NCBI RefSeq assembly: GCF_003952525.1
Contig: NZ_CP034451.1
Coordinates: 2,666,001 to 2,730,000, forward strand
DNA length: 64,000 bases
Source of the DNA: Mesorhizobium sp. M3A.F.Ca.ET.080.04.2.1
GTDB taxonomy: Bacteria; Pseudomonadota; Alphaproteobacteria; Rhizobiales; Rhizobiaceae
Reading direction: 5' to 3'
Shown here: in pieces, positions 46,125 through 57,466 of the stretch
How positions within the stretch are numbered: the first letter of the stretch is position 1
Layout of the letters: each line of letters opens with the position of its first letter
Translations under genes and position numbers: made by a program
The notes under the pieces: generated by a model
What the model was told of the DNA's origin: nothing
Database searches by the model: none
Seen by the model: the letters and a program-made list of their open reading frames with translations, nothing else

Positions 46125-47717
46125 TCACGCACCGACGGTTTCGCCAGCCGCTTCCTGAGCGGCCAGTTCTTCCTCGGAGATCCAGCCGGCCTTCCTACGG
46201 GCAGCCAGCACCATCTGCTCGGCATCGGCACGCGAAACGCCGTGATCGGCAAGCACCCCGGGATATACCTTGGTCTCGCCGTCCTTGCGCTCCTTCCAGC
46301 CGATCAGGTCGTCGGCCGCGTAGCCGGCGAAGTCCTCGATCGTCTTCACGCCATCCTCGCCAAGCGTCACCATCATGGCGGTGGTGATACCGGGAATCTC
46401 GCGCAGCTCGTCCTCGACGCCGAGAGCCTTGCGCTTCTGATCGTGCTCGGCCTCGATCTTCTCGAGATATTCGCGGGCGCGCGACTGGATTTCGGAAGCG
46501 GTGTCCTCGTCGAAGCCGTCGATAGAGGAGATTTCGCCCGAGTCGACATAGGCGACCTCCTCGACGCTGGTGAAGCCTTCGGAGGCAAGCACCTGGCCGA
46601 CCATCTCGTCGACGTCGAGGGCTTCCATGAAGAGCGCCGAACGCTCGACGAATTCCTTCTGGCGACGCTCGCTCTCTTCCTGCTCGGTCAGAATGTCGAT
46701 GTCCCACCCGGTGAGCTGCGAGGCAAGGCGCACGTTCTGGCCGCGACGTCCGATCGCCAGCGACAGCTGGTCGTCCGGAACCACCACCTCGATGCGCTCC
46801 GCGTCCTCGTCCAGCACCACCTTGGCGACTTCCGCCGGCTGCAGCGCATTGACGATGAAGGAAGCCGCCGAAGGCGACCACGGGATGATGTCAATCTTCT
46901 CGCCCTGGAGCTCGCCGACCACCGCCTGGACGCGGCTGCCGCGCATGCCGACGCAGGCGCCGACCGGGTCGATGGAAGAATCGCGCGAGATGACGGCGAT
47001 CTTGGCACGGGAGCCCGGATCGCGGGCGACAGACTTGATCTCGATGATGCCGTCGTAGATTTCCGGCACTTCCATGGTGAAGAGCTTGGCCATGAACTGC
47101 GGATGGGTGCGCGACAGGAAGATCTGCGGGCCGCGCTGCTCGCGGCGCACGTCGTAGACATAGGCGCGGACGCGGTCGCCATATTTGTAGTTTTCGCGCG
47201 GGATCAGCTCGTCGCGACGGATGATCGCCTCGCCACGGCCGAGGTCGACGATGACGTTGCCGTATTCGACGCGCTTGACAGTGCCGTTGACGATCTCGCC
47301 GATGCGGTCCTTGTACTCATCATACTGGCGGTCGCGCTCGGCCTCGCGCACCTTCTGGACGATGACCTGCTTGGCCGACTGGGCGGCGATGCGGCCGAAA
47401 TCCATCGGCGGCAGCTGTTCGGCGATGAAATCGCCGATCTGGGCATCGGGGTTGCGCTCGCGTGCCGTCGAAAGGGCGATCTGGGTCGCATAGTCCTCGA
47501 CCTTCTCGACCACTTCCATCAGCCGCTGCAGCTTCATCTCGCCGGTGTTGGGATTGATATCGGCGCGGATGTTGGTCTCCTGGCCGTAACGCGAGCGCGC
47601 CGCCTTCTGGATCGCATCGGCCATAGCGGCGATGACGATCTGCTTGTCGATCGACTTTTCACGCGCGACCGCATCGGCGATCTGCAGCAGTTCGAGCCTG
47701 TTGGCGCTTACAACCAT
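46125..47717 (-). CDS. nusA: transcription termination/antitermination protein NusA
   Basis: Binds RNA polymerase and nascent RNA, acting in pausing, termination and rRNA antitermination; 530 residues. NusA N-terminal domain ([20 protein letters not shown]), S1 ([20 protein letters not shown]), KH1/KH2 ([40 protein letters not shown]) and two C-terminal helix-hairpin-helix repeats ([31 protein letters not shown]), which mark proteobacterial NusA. Between rimP and ylxR. Confidence 0.97.
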   Translation of the reverse strand: MVVSANRLELLQIADAVAREKSIDKQIVIAAMADAIQKAARSRYGQETNIRADINPNTGEMKLQRLMEVVEKVEDYATQIALSTARERNPDAQIGDFIAEQLPPMDFGRIAAQSAKQVIVQKVREAERDRQYDEYKDRIGEIVNGTVKRVEYGNVIVDLGRGEAIIRRDELIPRENYKYGDRVRAYVYDVRREQRGPQIFLSRTHPQFMAKLFTMEVPEIYDGIIEIKSVARDPGSRAKIAVISRDSSIDPVGACVGMRGSRVQAVVGELQGEKIDIIPWSPSAASFIVNALQPAEVAKVVLDEDAERIEVVVPDDQLSLAIGRRGQNVRLASQLTGWDIDILTEQEESERRQKEFVERSALFMEALDVDEMVGQVLASEGFTSVEEVAYVDSGEISSIDGFDEDTASEIQSRAREYLEKIEAEHDQKRKALGVEDELREIPGITTAMMVTLGEDGVKTIEDFAGYAADDLIGWKERKDGETKVYPGVLADHGVSRADAEQMVLAARRKAGWISEEELAAQEAAGETVGA

Positions 47718-47763
47718 TGTCTTTCTCCCGACTTCGCTTCGGGCCAGCGGCCCGGAAACTCAA

Positions 47764-48396
47764 TCAACTTTCCTGTTCGATTTCGTTTTCTTCACCGGCT
47801 GCGGCATCTTCGGCCTCGCCCCGGCGCTTTTTTGCTTCCTTGCGTGCCCTGTTGTCCTTCGACAGGGCGTCGCGGATCAGGTCGTCGGTCAGCACCAGGC
47901 GCGCCTCGGCAATCGCATCGTAGGGCACGCGCACCCTCGGCTCCTCGCCATAGGCTGCCTTGTCGCGCTCCAGCAGGATGCCTTCGGCGTCGGCCTCGGC
48001 GATCTTGCCCTTGAAGCGTTTGCGATCGCCGACAAGGACCGACGTCTCCAACTTGACCAGATGGCCGGTCCACGTGGCGAAATCCGACTTGCGCACCAGC
48101 GGCCGGTCGATGCCCGGCGACGACACTTCGAGATGATACGCCTTTTCGATCGGATCCTCGACATCCAGCGCCGGCGACACCGCGCGGCTGACCTCTTCGC
48201 AATCCTCGACGGTCATCGTGCCGTCCTCGCGCTCGGCCATGATCTGCAGCGTCAGCCCGTTCTGGCCGGTCAGTTGCACCCTGACGAGCCGGAAGCCGAC
48301 GGCGCGCAGAACCGGCTGCACGATCAGCGCAATGCGCGCATCGATGCCGCTTTCGCGGATGATACGGTCGTCGGCCTCGCCTGCCGCTGCAGTCAT
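47764..48396 (-). CDS. rimP: ribosome maturation factor RimP
   Basis: A 210-residue 30S assembly factor: [25 protein letters not shown] and [21 protein letters not shown] with [10 protein letters not shown] match RimP, followed by its SH3-like C-terminal domain. It has a charged extended tail ([16 protein letters not shown]). First gene of the rimP-nusA-ylxR-infB operon; its leader carries a terminator-like hairpin (48432-48467). Confidence 0.95.
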   Translation of the reverse strand: MTAAAGEADDRIIRESGIDARIALIVQPVLRAVGFRLVRVQLTGQNGLTLQIMAEREDGTMTVEDCEEVSRAVSPALDVEDPIEKAYHLEVSSPGIDRPLVRKSDFATWTGHLVKLETSVLVGDRKRFKGKIAEADAEGILLERDKAAYGEEPRVRVPYDAIAEARLVLTDDLIRDALSKDNRARKEAKKRRGEAEDAAAGEENEIEQES

Positions 48397-48681
48397 CGGA
48401 TCCCTGTCGCTTTGTCGCTCCGGCCGGCAGGTAATAAAAAAGAGCGGGACCGGGTGGACCCACTCTTCGTCATACCGACCAAGAATTTGCGGCTGATATA
48501 GACGATCCGCGCCTGGGTTTCAAGTCTGCTGGTAACCTCAGTCACACCGCAGCCGGACGAGCCTTGCTTGCTGAGCATAGGGGCTATGCGACATCGGACC
48601 TGGATTGCCGCCTGCCAGCACCCATCTACGTTGCGACGTTAAGAAGAAAGGGCGCGCGATGGCGCGCGAAAGGTATCAGTC
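48397..48681. other. divergent region between rimP and the 53-residue gene
   Basis: Contains the rimP leader with its terminator-like hairpin (reverse strand, 48432-48467), promoters for both directions and no further coding frame that I can support. No tRNA was seen, unlike the metY-rimP order of enterobacteria. Confidence 0.5.
48432..48467 (-). promoter_or_regulatory. terminator-like hairpin in the rimP leader
   Basis: On the reverse strand AAGAGTGGGTCC, a four-base loop and GGTCCCGCTCTT form a 12-pair stem with one mismatch and one wobble, immediately followed by TTTTATT. It lies 36-70 bases before the rimP ATG, with no reverse-strand gene upstream to terminate, so it should act as an attenuator in the leader of the rimP-nusA-infB operon. 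Confidence 0.6.
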
Positions 48682-48843
48682 ATGGAACGCGGATTGTTTT
48701 TCGTCGTCGGGGACTTGCTCGCCAAGTTCGGCAGCGCCGCATCGGCATCGCAGGCCGTCGAGGCAGGACGCCAGCCACGCCGCCGCGACCTGAAGAAGCT
48801 CGGCATCGACCCGACCGCTTTCGAACGAATCCGCCGCTTCTGA
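48682..48843 (+). CDS. small conserved-looking protein, 53 residues
   Basis: Begins MERGLFFVVGDLLAKFGSAAS and ends LKKLGIDPTAFERIRRF: a hydrophobic start, then a basic stretch RQPRRRDLKKLG. An AAGG sequence sits about nine bases upstream of the ATG, and the frame has normal codon use for this genome. I recall similar small hypothetical proteins near rimP in rhizobia but cannot assign a function. Confidence 0.6.
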   Translation: MERGLFFVVGDLLAKFGSAASASQAVEAGRQPRRRDLKKLGIDPTAFERIRRF

Positions 48844-48860
48844 GCCGGCGATAGCCAGCC

Positions 48861-49562
48861 CTACTTCCGGATGAAAGTAAGATAGGCGGGACGTCGGCCC
48901 TCGCGTAGGGCCTTTGCCTCATAGCGCGTGCCCGACCAGCCCTGGTAGGGTCGGTGCCAGTCGGAAGCCTCATTGGCCTGCCAAAGAAATGCGCCACTGG
49001 CGCGGCAGGCGAGCAGCGTCCAGTTCACATAGCTGTCGATATCCGACGCAAAGCGGAACCGGCCGCCCGCTTTGAGCACCCGGGCGAACCGGTCGAGATT
49101 GGCGGGGCTGACGAAGCGGCGCTTCCAGTGCTTCTTCTTCGGCCAGGGATCGGGATAAAGCAGGTCGATGCCGTCGAGCGAAGCTTGCGGCAGCCAGTCG
49201 AGCAGACGCGTGGCGTCGTCGTCATAGACCCTGAGATTGCCAAGCGGCCGCGCGGTGAGCGCCGTCATCATCTTGGCCATGCCGTTGACGAAAGGCTCGA
49301 CGCCGATGAAGCCGGTTGCCGGCGCTTCCAGGGCGCGGTGCAGCAGGTGCTCGCCGCCGCCGAAACCGATTTCCAGCTGGAGCGCCGAAACGTCTACCTT
49401 GAACAGTGTTTTGAGATCGGCCGGCGCCGCGGCGGCCAGGTCAAGCCGGTAGGCGCGCAGGCCGCTTTCAAGCGCGATCGCCTGCTGCGGCCGAATGGTC
49501 TTGCCGTGCCGTCGACCGAAGAAAGCTTCGGTCGAGCGGCGCGGCCGGTCCTTGTCTTCCAC
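48861..49562 (-). CDS. trmB: tRNA (guanine-N7-)-methyltransferase
   Basis: Forms m7G46 in tRNA variable loops; 233 residues. SAM-binding motif [17 protein letters not shown], then [12 protein letters not shown], the acidic [16 protein letters not shown] signature, and C-terminal [19 protein letters not shown], all typical of TrmB. Last gene of the leftward group, five bases after metK. Confidence 0.96.
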   Translation of the reverse strand: MEDKDRPRRSTEAFFGRRHGKTIRPQQAIALESGLRAYRLDLAAAAPADLKTLFKVDVSALQLEIGFGGGEHLLHRALEAPATGFIGVEPFVNGMAKMMTALTARPLGNLRVYDDDATRLLDWLPQASLDGIDLLYPDPWPKKKHWKRRFVSPANLDRFARVLKAGGRFRFASDIDSYVNWTLLACRASGAFLWQANEASDWHRPYQGWSGTRYEAKALREGRRPAYLTFIRK

Positions 49563-49567
49563 GGATA

Positions 49568-50833
49568 TCAGGCGGCGACGGCGTCCTTGAGCGCCTTGGC
49601 GAGATCGGTCTTCTCCCAGGAGAAAGATCCGTCGCGGCCGGCCTTGCGGCCGAAATGACCGTAGGACGAGGTCTTGGCGTAGATCGGCTTGTTGAGGTCG
49701 AGGTGACGGCGAATGCCGGATGGAGACAGGTCCATGACCTCGCGCAGGGCCTGCTCGAGCTTGGCCTCCTCGACCTTGCCGGTGCCATGCAGATCGACAT
49801 ACACCGACAGCGGCTGGGCAACGCCGATCGCGTAGGACAGCTGGATCGTGCAGCGGTCGGCTAGCTTGGCGGCGACCACGTTCTTGGCGAGGTAGCGCGC
49901 CGCATAGGCGGCCGAGCGGTCGACCTTGGTGGTGTCCTTGCCGGAGAAGGCTCCGCCGCCGTGGGGCGCGGCGCCGCCATAGGTGTCGACGATGATCTTG
50001 CGCCCGGTGAGCCCAGCGTCGCCATCGGGTCCGCCGATGACGAACTTGCCGGTCGGATTGATGTACCAGTTGCAGTCATCGGCGATCCTGAGGTCGCCCA
50101 GCGCCTCGCGGATATAGGGCTCGACGACCTTGCGAACCTTCTTGGAATCCCAGTTCGAGTCGAGATGCTGGGTGGAAAGCACGATCTGCGTCACTTCCGA
50201 AGCCTTGCCGTCGACATAGCGCACGGTGACCTGGCTCTTGGCGTCAGGACCGAGCTTGCCGGCTTCGCCGTTGTTTTCATGGCGCGCGGTGGCCAGCAAT
50301 TCGAGGATCTTGTGGCTGTAGTAGATCGGCGCCGGCATCAGATCGGGCGTTTCGCGGCAGGCATAGCCGAACATGATGCCCTGATCGCCGGCGCCTTCCT
50401 CGCCCTGCCGGTCGGCGGCATTGTCGACACCCTGGCCGATGTCGGGCGATTGACCGTGCAGCAGCACCTCGATCTTGGCGGTCTTCCAGTGGAAGCCGGC
50501 CTGCTCGTAGCCGATCTCGCGGATCGCCTTGCGGGCGACCGACTTGAACTTGGCGGGGTTGACGACAGGGTGACCCGCAGCGTCCTTGAGGATGTTGCCG
50601 GCCTTGTCCTTCTTCAGCAGCGTCTCGGGAACTCTGACCTCGCCGGCAATGACGACGCGGTTGGTGGTGGCCAGCGTCTCGCAGGCGACGCGCACCTTCC
50701 ACGGGTCCATGCCCGTCTTCTTGGCTTCGCGGTAGACCAGATCGACGATCTCGTCGGAGATGCGGTCACAGACTTTGTCGGGATGGCCCTCGGCAACGGA
50801 TTCCGAGGTGAAGAGATAGTTCTGCCGCGTCAC
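49568..50833 (-). CDS. metK: S-adenosylmethionine synthetase
   Basis: Makes SAM from methionine and ATP; 421 residues, slightly longer than the E. coli enzyme. Signatures [13 protein letters not shown] and [19 protein letters not shown] are intact, as is the ATP-binding His in [15 protein letters not shown] at 50833 has AGAGGGGA upstream; the longer frame to 50884 is not conserved. It supplies SAM to the adjacent trmB and to miaB in the same cluster. Confidence 0.96.
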   Translation of the reverse strand: MTRQNYLFTSESVAEGHPDKVCDRISDEIVDLVYREAKKTGMDPWKVRVACETLATTNRVVIAGEVRVPETLLKKDKAGNILKDAAGHPVVNPAKFKSVARKAIREIGYEQAGFHWKTAKIEVLLHGQSPDIGQGVDNAADRQGEEGAGDQGIMFGYACRETPDLMPAPIYYSHKILELLATARHENNGEAGKLGPDAKSQVTVRYVDGKASEVTQIVLSTQHLDSNWDSKKVRKVVEPYIREALGDLRIADDCNWYINPTGKFVIGGPDGDAGLTGRKIIVDTYGGAAPHGGGAFSGKDTTKVDRSAAYAARYLAKNVVAAKLADRCTIQLSYAIGVAQPLSVYVDLHGTGKVEEAKLEQALREVMDLSPSGIRRHLDLNKPIYAKTSSYGHFGRKAGRDGSFSWEKTDLAKALKDAVAA

Positions 50834-50998
50834 GGGTGTCCCCTCTTGAAAAGATCGGCAAGCCTGCCGATTTTGGCGCGCCACGTGTTAGCGGTGCCGG
50901 GCGGCGCTCGTCAAGCGGCGCGACGGATCTGGCATGAATGTCAGCACAGTTGCCTTGTGCCACCGGCGGTAGAATGCCGCCGGAGCCACAAAAGCCGA
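50834..50998 (-). other. phrR-metK spacer with stem-loop
   Basis: CCGGCGG (50963-50969) pairs with CCGCCGG (50977-50983); no T-run follows on the reverse strand. I saw no SAM riboswitch consensus. Confidence 0.4.
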
Positions 50999-51418
50999 TC
51001 AGTCGGAATCGTCGGCGGAAAGCGATTTCACCAGATCGATTATTCGACGGCGCACCTTGACGTCGGGTATCTTGACGAAGGCGCGGTTGAGCTGAAGCCC
51101 CTCCGGACTGCCGCAGAATTCGATGGCGAACGCCATCGATGCATCCTCGGCAAATCCTCGATTGCCCGCGGTCTCCTGGCCCGGGGCATCCTCGAAGAAG
51201 AAGGCGACGGGAACACTCAAAATCGAGGCGATCGCCTGCAAACGGCTGGCGCCGACCCGGTTCGTCCCCTTTTCGTACTTCTGGATCTGCTGAAACGTGA
51301 TGCCGAGATTTTCACCCAGCTTTTCCTGGCTCATTCCAAGCATATTGCGGCGAAGCCGGATACGACTCCCGACATGGATGTCGATCGGATTCGGCTTCTT
51401 CTTGTTCTCTTCTGTCAT
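50999..51418 (-). CDS. phrR: XRE-family regulator, PhrR/PraR type
   Basis: A 139-residue regulator with an N-terminal helix-turn-helix (IDIHVGSRIRLRRNMLGMSQ; LGITFQQIQKYEKGTNRV) and a C-terminal dimer-type tail ending VRRRIIDLVKSLSADDSD. The sequence and the lnt-phrR-metK position match the rhizobial PhrR/PraR family, described as low-pH induced and as a repressor of symbiosis-related or quorum-sensing genes. ATG at 51418 has GCGAGGAAAAA upstream. Its own strong promoter (51526-51562) overlaps the lnt end. Confidence 0.88.
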   Translation of the reverse strand: MTEENKKKPNPIDIHVGSRIRLRRNMLGMSQEKLGENLGITFQQIQKYEKGTNRVGASRLQAIASILSVPVAFFFEDAPGQETAGNRGFAEDASMAFAIEFCGSPEGLQLNRAFVKIPDVKVRRRIIDLVKSLSADDSD

Positions 51419-51525
51419 TTTTTTCCTCGCCGAATTTTTCCGGCTTTTTCTATTTTGTTTGCCTAAACGAAGCCGGAGCCAACTGCCCCAACAGCCCCCT
51501 CCATCCGACTTCGAGAAAATTTTAG

Positions 51526-51562
51526 GCGTTACAGTATGAGTTTCTAATGTGCCGACTGTCAA
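51526..51562 (-). promoter_or_regulatory. phrR: sigma-70 type promoter of phrR
   Basis: On the reverse strand TTGACA (51562-51557), an 18-base spacer and CATACT (51538-51533). The -35 box is perfect and overlaps the lnt stop codon. The 140-base leader to phrR is AT-rich. Confidence 0.65.
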
Positions 51563-53148
51563 TTGACCCGTAGCCGCTGCCTTACGCTGAATGCGACGGC
51601 CGTCAGGGCAAAAAGCAACATGATCAGCAATCCGTTAATGCGCCTCTGGCGGGCGGACAAAAACGCCTGATTGGAAACCGGCACGTGCGCATCGATGGCG
51701 CCGCGCGCGTCGACCGCGAGCGCGTCGACAATGCGCCCGCGCGGATCGACAACGGCCGAGATGCCATTGTTGCCTGCACGCAATAAGGGCAACCCATTTT
51801 CCACCGCACGAACCTGCGCCTGCCTGAAGTGCTGATACGGTCCTGGAGTGTCGCCAAACCAGGCGTCGTTGGTGACGTTGACGATGAGGTCGGCCGACGC
51901 AGCATCATCCGACACGAGGTCGGGAAAAATGACCTCGTAGCAGATGAAGGGGACGGCACGCAGGCCATTCGGCAGCATGATGGCATGACGTTCGTTGCCG
52001 GCCGCGAAATTCATCGGCCCGGCAACCAGCTGGCCAACGCCGAAACGGCTGAAGAGGTCGGCGAAAGGCAGGTATTCGCCGAACGGCACCAGATGCACCT
52101 TGTCGACCGCGTCGGCGATCTCGCCCTTGTCGTTGATCGCCACCACCGAGTTGTAATAGCGGCTGCCGGCATTCCCCGAACCGCCCTCCTCGCGCACCAC
52201 GCCGGCGATCAGCATCTGGCCATCGCCCAGCATGTCGCCGATGGCCTTCAGCGCATCCGGGCGCTCGGTGAACAGAAACGGCACCGAGGTCTCCGGCCAC
52301 AGGATCAACTGCGGCCTGGCATGACCCTGCTCCGGCGCCTTTGCCGATATGCCCAGCAGGGTGGCGAAGATGCGGTCGCGCACCGAGGCGTCCCATTTCT
52401 CGCCGAGATCGACGGCGGGCTGAACGATGCGAACAACGACCGCACGGGTTTGCGGCTTGGGCGGAGCGGCAAGCCTGACATAGCCGAAGCCGACATGGCC
52501 GGCGACGAGGATCGCAAGAAGAGCCGCGCCAAGCTTGAGGTGGCGGCGCGCGGCGACAAGCGCCGGGAGGGAAAAGACGAAGACCGCGAGGGTGTTCATG
52601 CCGATCATGCCGGTCACCGACACGCTCTGCATCAGCAGCGGCACGGGCATCGCGGCGTAGCCGACGGCGTTCCACGGAAAGCCGGTGAAGAGGACGTCGC
52701 GCAGCCATTCGGCAAGGCCGAAGCCGAAGGCCAGCGCGGCGATGCGGCCGATGTCGCTAGTCCAGAAAAGCCGGGCGACGACCGTCGCGAAGCCATAAAA
52801 GAAGGCGAGCGCGAACGGGATGCCGACCACGGCAAAGGGCAGCGCCCAGGCAAAACTGTCGGCCTCGACCAGCAGCGCCTGGCCTATCCACCACAGGCCG
52901 GCGAGGAAATAGCCGAAGCCGAACCACCAGCCGGTGGCGAAGGCCGGCCGAAGCCGGCGCAGCCAGCCGTCGGAGGCTTCGCCGGTCGCGCCGTCCAGCA
53001 GCCAGACCAGGACCGGAAACGAGACGAAGCAGACGGCGAAGAAGTCGTAGGGGGCCTGGGCGAGGACCGCGAGCGCACCGGCAAGAAACGCCAGCAGGGC
53101 CCGCCGCCACCCCCACAGCAGAATTATCCGGCCGGCAAAGCGCTGCAT
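51559..53148 (-). CDS. lnt: apolipoprotein N-acyltransferase
   Basis: Inner-membrane enzyme adding the third acyl chain to lipoproteins; 529 residues. Several N-terminal helices, then a periplasmic nitrilase-like domain with catalytic Glu in [11 protein letters not shown], Lys in [13 protein letters not shown] and Cys in [13 protein letters not shown], and a final membrane helix. ATG at 53148 with GGGAAGC upstream. It would act on CpaD, TadD and other lipoproteins. Confidence 0.95.
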   Translation of the reverse strand: MQRFAGRIILLWGWRRALLAFLAGALAVLAQAPYDFFAVCFVSFPVLVWLLDGATGEASDGWLRRLRPAFATGWWFGFGYFLAGLWWIGQALLVEADSFAWALPFAVVGIPFALAFFYGFATVVARLFWTSDIGRIAALAFGFGLAEWLRDVLFTGFPWNAVGYAAMPVPLLMQSVSVTGMIGMNTLAVFVFSLPALVAARRHLKLGAALLAILVAGHVGFGYVRLAAPPKPQTRAVVVRIVQPAVDLGEKWDASVRDRIFATLLGISAKAPEQGHARPQLILWPETSVPFLFTERPDALKAIGDMLGDGQMLIAGVVREEGGSGNAGSRYYNSVVAINDKGEIADAVDKVHLVPFGEYLPFADLFSRFGVGQLVAGPMNFAAGNERHAIMLPNGLRAVPFICYEVIFPDLVSDDAASADLIVNVTNDAWFGDTPGPYQHFRQAQVRAVENGLPLLRAGNNGISAVVDPRGRIVDALAVDARGAIDAHVPVSNQAFLSARQRRINGLLIMLLFALTAVAFSVRQRLRVN

Positions 53149-53257
53149 ATAGCTTCCCAAGTCGCGCGAATCAGGGAGCCAAAGATGTAACAGGCCGCGC
53201 CGCATGCTCCAAATGACGGTGCTTTGAAATCAGCAGATCCTAGAGACCGGACACGCC

Positions 53258-54331
53258 TCAGGCCTGCTCGGCGCGGGCGGCGCGGCGGCGGCGCTCGCCT
53301 TTCTGGCTCTGCACGATCCGCACGCGCTTGACGCGGCGCGGATCGGCGTCGAGGACATGGAACTCGAAGCCAGGTATGGCCTGCACGACTTCGCCCCTGG
53401 CGGGGACGCGGCCGAGCGTGTTGAAGATCATGCCGCCGATGGTGTCGACATATTCGCCATGCTCGCCGGCGGTAAAATCTTCGCCGATCATCTTGGCGAC
53501 CTCGTCGATCTCGGCCTTGCCGTCGACGACGAAGACGCCCTCGCCGGCCTGGGTGACCATCGGCTCGTCGTCATCGTGCTCGTCCTCGATGTCGCCGACC
53601 ACCATCTCGACGATGTCTTCCAGCGAGGCCAATCCGTCGGTGCCGCCATATTCGTCGATGACCAGCGCCATCTGGGTGCGCGTCGTCTGCATGCGGCCCA
53701 TCAGGTCGGAGGCAAGCATCGAGGGCGGGACGAACAGCACCGGGCGGATCAGGTCGAGATCGCCGATGGTGCGCGCGAGGTCGACCTGGGCGAGATCGAG
53801 CGCGGCCGGCGCCGGAGCCTTCCTGCTGGCGCGGCCTTTCTTGACCCGGGCGACCTTGGTGATGTGGGCCAGCACGTCGCGGATGTGCACCATGCCGCGA
53901 GGATCGTCCAGCGTCTCGGAATAGACCGGCATGCGGGAGTGGCCGGATTGTTCGAACAGGCCAAGCAGATCGCCAAGCTTGGTGGTGATCTCGACCGCCT
54001 CGATATCGGCGCGCGGCACCATCACATCTTCGACGCGCACCTCGCGCAGGCGCAGGATGTTGTTGAGCATGGCGCGTTCGCCGGGCGAGAAGGACTCGGC
54101 ATCGCTCGCCGTCTCGGCGAGCGCGCCGGCGATCTCCTCGCGCAGGTTGGTGCCGTTGCGGTGCCGGAACAGGCCGAGCACTCGATCGAAGAGTGACGGA
54201 CCGGCATGCGAAGGCTCGACGGCCACGCTGCCGGTCAAAATGCTCGGACTGGAGCCCTCTTCCGACTTTTCGGAAGGCTTGGTCGCACTGCCGGCGTCCG
54301 GACGGGCGGCAGTTTCTGGTTTATCGTTCAT
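53258..54331 (-). CDS. corC: CorC/HlyC family protein with CBS domains
   Basis: A 357-residue cytoplasmic protein: Ser/Glu-rich N-terminus, two CBS domains (VMVPRADIEAVEITTKLGDL and PVLFVPPSMLASDLMGRM) and the CorC_HlyC transporter-associated domain (FVVDGKAEIDEVAKMIGEDF). It lacks the membrane DUF21 domain of CorB-type proteins. The start ATG is at 54331. Lies between ybeY and lnt. Often linked to Mg/Co homeostasis; the exact role is uncertain. Confidence 0.92.
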   Translation of the reverse strand: MNDKPETAARPDAGSATKPSEKSEEGSSPSILTGSVAVEPSHAGPSLFDRVLGLFRHRNGTNLREEIAGALAETASDAESFSPGERAMLNNILRLREVRVEDVMVPRADIEAVEITTKLGDLLGLFEQSGHSRMPVYSETLDDPRGMVHIRDVLAHITKVARVKKGRASRKAPAPAALDLAQVDLARTIGDLDLIRPVLFVPPSMLASDLMGRMQTTRTQMALVIDEYGGTDGLASLEDIVEMVVGDIEDEHDDDEPMVTQAGEGVFVVDGKAEIDEVAKMIGEDFTAGEHGEYVDTIGGMIFNTLGRVPARGEVVQAIPGFEFHVLDADPRRVKRVRIVQSQKGERRRRAARAEQA

Positions 54332-54359
54332 CGTCTTTCGGTCAATTGGCCTTTTTTTG

Positions 54360-54857
54360 TTACGCGTAGGGATCGGGAATGGCAAGCCTTGCAAGCGCCG
54401 CTCGCTCTATCGCCTCCATCTCCTCCGCCTCGGCGTCGGTCTCGTGATCATGGCCCAGAAGATGCAGCAGGCCATGGATGACGAGATGGGTGATATGGTT
54501 CTCGAGCGGCTTTGCTTCCAGTGCGGCCTCACGGGCCACGGTCTCGGAGGCGAGCACGATGTCGCCCAGCATCGGCGGCAGCTTGCCGCCTTTCGGGAAC
54601 GGAAAAGCAGGGAAAGACAAGACGTTGGTCGGCTTGTCCTTGCGGCGCCATGCGGCGTTGAGGGTCCGGATATGAGCATCGTCGGAAAAAACGATGCTGA
54701 GCTCCGAGCTGCCGTCCGCGCCGGTCTCGGCAAAGGCGCTCTCGACGGCGCGATCGACCAGGCGCGTCAGCTCGCCTTCGGCGGGCCAGTCGCCGGCCTC
54801 GACAAAAATATCTATGTCGACGGGCATTGCGCCGGCGTTTCTCGTCTCTTCAGCCAT
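54360..54857 (-). CDS. ybeY: rRNA maturation endoribonuclease YbeY
   Basis: A 165-residue metal-dependent RNase for 16S rRNA 3'-end maturation and 70S quality control. The three histidines of the zinc site are in [19 protein letters not shown]; the upstream [13 protein letters not shown] block also matches. In the conserved order phoH-ybeY-corC. Confidence 0.95.
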   Translation of the reverse strand: MAEETRNAGAMPVDIDIFVEAGDWPAEGELTRLVDRAVESAFAETGADGSSELSIVFSDDAHIRTLNAAWRRKDKPTNVLSFPAFPFPKGGKLPPMLGDIVLASETVAREAALEAKPLENHITHLVIHGLLHLLGHDHETDAEAEEMEAIERAALARLAIPDPYA

Positions 54858-54869
54858 GCGGCCTTTTGA

Positions 54870-55919
<1,050 letters not shown>

Positions 55920-55950
55920 CCGTCTCTCCTCATCTGCCGAGGCTTGCGGC

Positions 55951-55999
55951 TATGCACGTCGTTGCCCCAAAACCGCGAGCACTTTAGTGCGACATGCAT
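55951..55999. repeat. palindromic intergenic repeat, type 2, second copy
   Basis: Arms ATGCACGTCG and CGACATGCAT (9 of 10 complementary) around CCCAAAACCG...GCACTTTA. It fills the gap between miaB and phoH, touching the miaB stop codon. Confidence 0.7.
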
Positions 56000-57426
56000 C
56001 AGGCCAACTCGGCGAACAGGCTATTGTAGCCCGTCCTTGTGATTCGTACGTTGATAATGTCACCGATTTCGCCGGCCTTTTCATCAACAATAACCGGCTG
56101 GAGCCAGGGCGAACGACCGACCTTCTGGCCGGCCTGGCGGCCCGGTTTCTCGATCAGCGTACCGATGGTCTTGCCGACTAGGCCGTGGGCGAAATCCTGC
56201 TGCTGCTTCAACAGCAGAGTCTGCAGACGCTGCAGCCGCTCGTCCTTCACCGCCTCCGGCACATGGCCGTCCATTTCGGCCCCAGGCGTGCCTGGGCGCG
56301 ACGAATATTTGAACGAGAAGCCCGAGGCGTAGTTCACGTCGCGCACCAGTTGCAGCGTCGCCTCGAAATCCTGCTCCGTCTCGCCGGGAAAGCCGACGAT
56401 GAAATCGCCCGACATGGCGATGTCGGCGCGGGCAGCGCGGATGCGCTCGATGAGCGCCAGGTAGTGGCGGGACGTGTGCCTGCGGTTCATCGCCTTCAGG
56501 ATCCGGTCAGAACCAGACTGTACCGGCAAATGCAGATAGGGCATCAAGGCCGGCAGGTCACGGTGCGCGGCGATCAATTCGTCGTCCATGTCGCGCGGAT
56601 GGCTGGTCGTGTAGCGCAGCCGTGCCAAGCCGGGGATCTCGGCCAGCCGAAAGAGCAGTCGGCCGAGACCCCATTCCTGGCCATTTTCGCCTTCGCCGTG
56701 CCAGGCGTTGACGTTTTGGCCGAGCAGCGTGACCTCGCGCACACCGGCCTCGGCCAGCCGCTCGGCTTCCGCGACGATCTGCGCCACCGGCCGCGAGACT
56801 TCCGAGCCGCGGGTATAGGGCACGACGCAGAAGGTGCAGAACTTGTCGCAGCCTTCCTGAACGGTGAGGAAGGCGGTGACGCCGCGCTTTGCCACCGCCG
56901 CACGCTTCGGCTGCGGCAGGTGCTCGAACTTGTCCTCGACGGCATAGTCGGTCTCGACGATCTTCTGGCCGCTGCGCACCCTGGCCAGCACGTCCGGCAG
57001 CCGGTGGTAAGTCTGCGGGCCGATCACGAGATCGACAGCGGGAGCCCGACGGATGATCTCGGCGCCCTCGGCCTGTGCCACGCAGCCGGCGACGCCGATC
57101 AAAAGCTCGCGGCCCGTCTCGGCGCGCTCGGCTTTCATGTCACGGATCCGGCCGAGCTCGGAATAGACCTTTTCCGCCGCCTTCTCGCGGATATGGCAGG
57201 TGTTGAGCAGCACCAGATCGGCGTCGTCGACCACATCGGTGGCGACATAGCCGTCGGCGGCCAGCGCATCGGTCATGCGCTGGGAATCGTAGACATTCAT
57301 CTGGCAGCCATAGGTCTTGACGAAGACCTTCTTTGCCGTGGCGGCGGTCTTTGCCGTGGCGGTGGGCCTGACTGAGGCGTCCTGGCCGGTGCCGATGTCG
57401 TCGCGTTCTATCGTATTGAAGTCCAT
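55999..57426 (-). CDS. miaB: tRNA-2-methylthio-N6-dimethylallyladenosine synthase
   Basis: Radical-SAM methylthiotransferase modifying A37 of tRNAs; 475 residues. N-terminal UPF0004 domain with [15 protein letters not shown], the radical-SAM cluster C-x3-C-x2-C in [16 protein letters not shown], and a C-terminal TRAM region ([15 protein letters not shown]). ATG at 57426 is followed by an unconserved leader of about 30 residues rich in Thr/Ala. The frame reaching 57618 upstream is not conserved. Ahead of phoH in the operon. Confidence 0.96.
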   Translation of the reverse strand: MDFNTIERDDIGTGQDASVRPTATAKTAATAKKVFVKTYGCQMNVYDSQRMTDALAADGYVATDVVDDADLVLLNTCHIREKAAEKVYSELGRIRDMKAERAETGRELLIGVAGCVAQAEGAEIIRRAPAVDLVIGPQTYHRLPDVLARVRSGQKIVETDYAVEDKFEHLPQPKRAAVAKRGVTAFLTVQEGCDKFCTFCVVPYTRGSEVSRPVAQIVAEAERLAEAGVREVTLLGQNVNAWHGEGENGQEWGLGRLLFRLAEIPGLARLRYTTSHPRDMDDELIAAHRDLPALMPYLHLPVQSGSDRILKAMNRRHTSRHYLALIERIRAARADIAMSGDFIVGFPGETEQDFEATLQLVRDVNYASGFSFKYSSRPGTPGAEMDGHVPEAVKDERLQRLQTLLLKQQQDFAHGLVGKTIGTLIEKPGRQAGQKVGRSPWLQPVIVDEKAGEIGDIINVRITRTGYNSLFAELA

Positions 57427-57466
57427 TTCGCGGCTTCTAACGCCTTTCGGCGACAAAAAACAGACG

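Noticed and set aside
46242..48014. 590-codon forward ORF opposite nusA and rimP
   Set aside because: Antisense to two conserved genes; no family resemblance.
50834..50998. SAM riboswitch upstream of metK
   Set aside because: I looked for the short pseudoknot pattern of alphaproteobacterial SAM riboswitches and saw only a simple 7-bp stem-loop.
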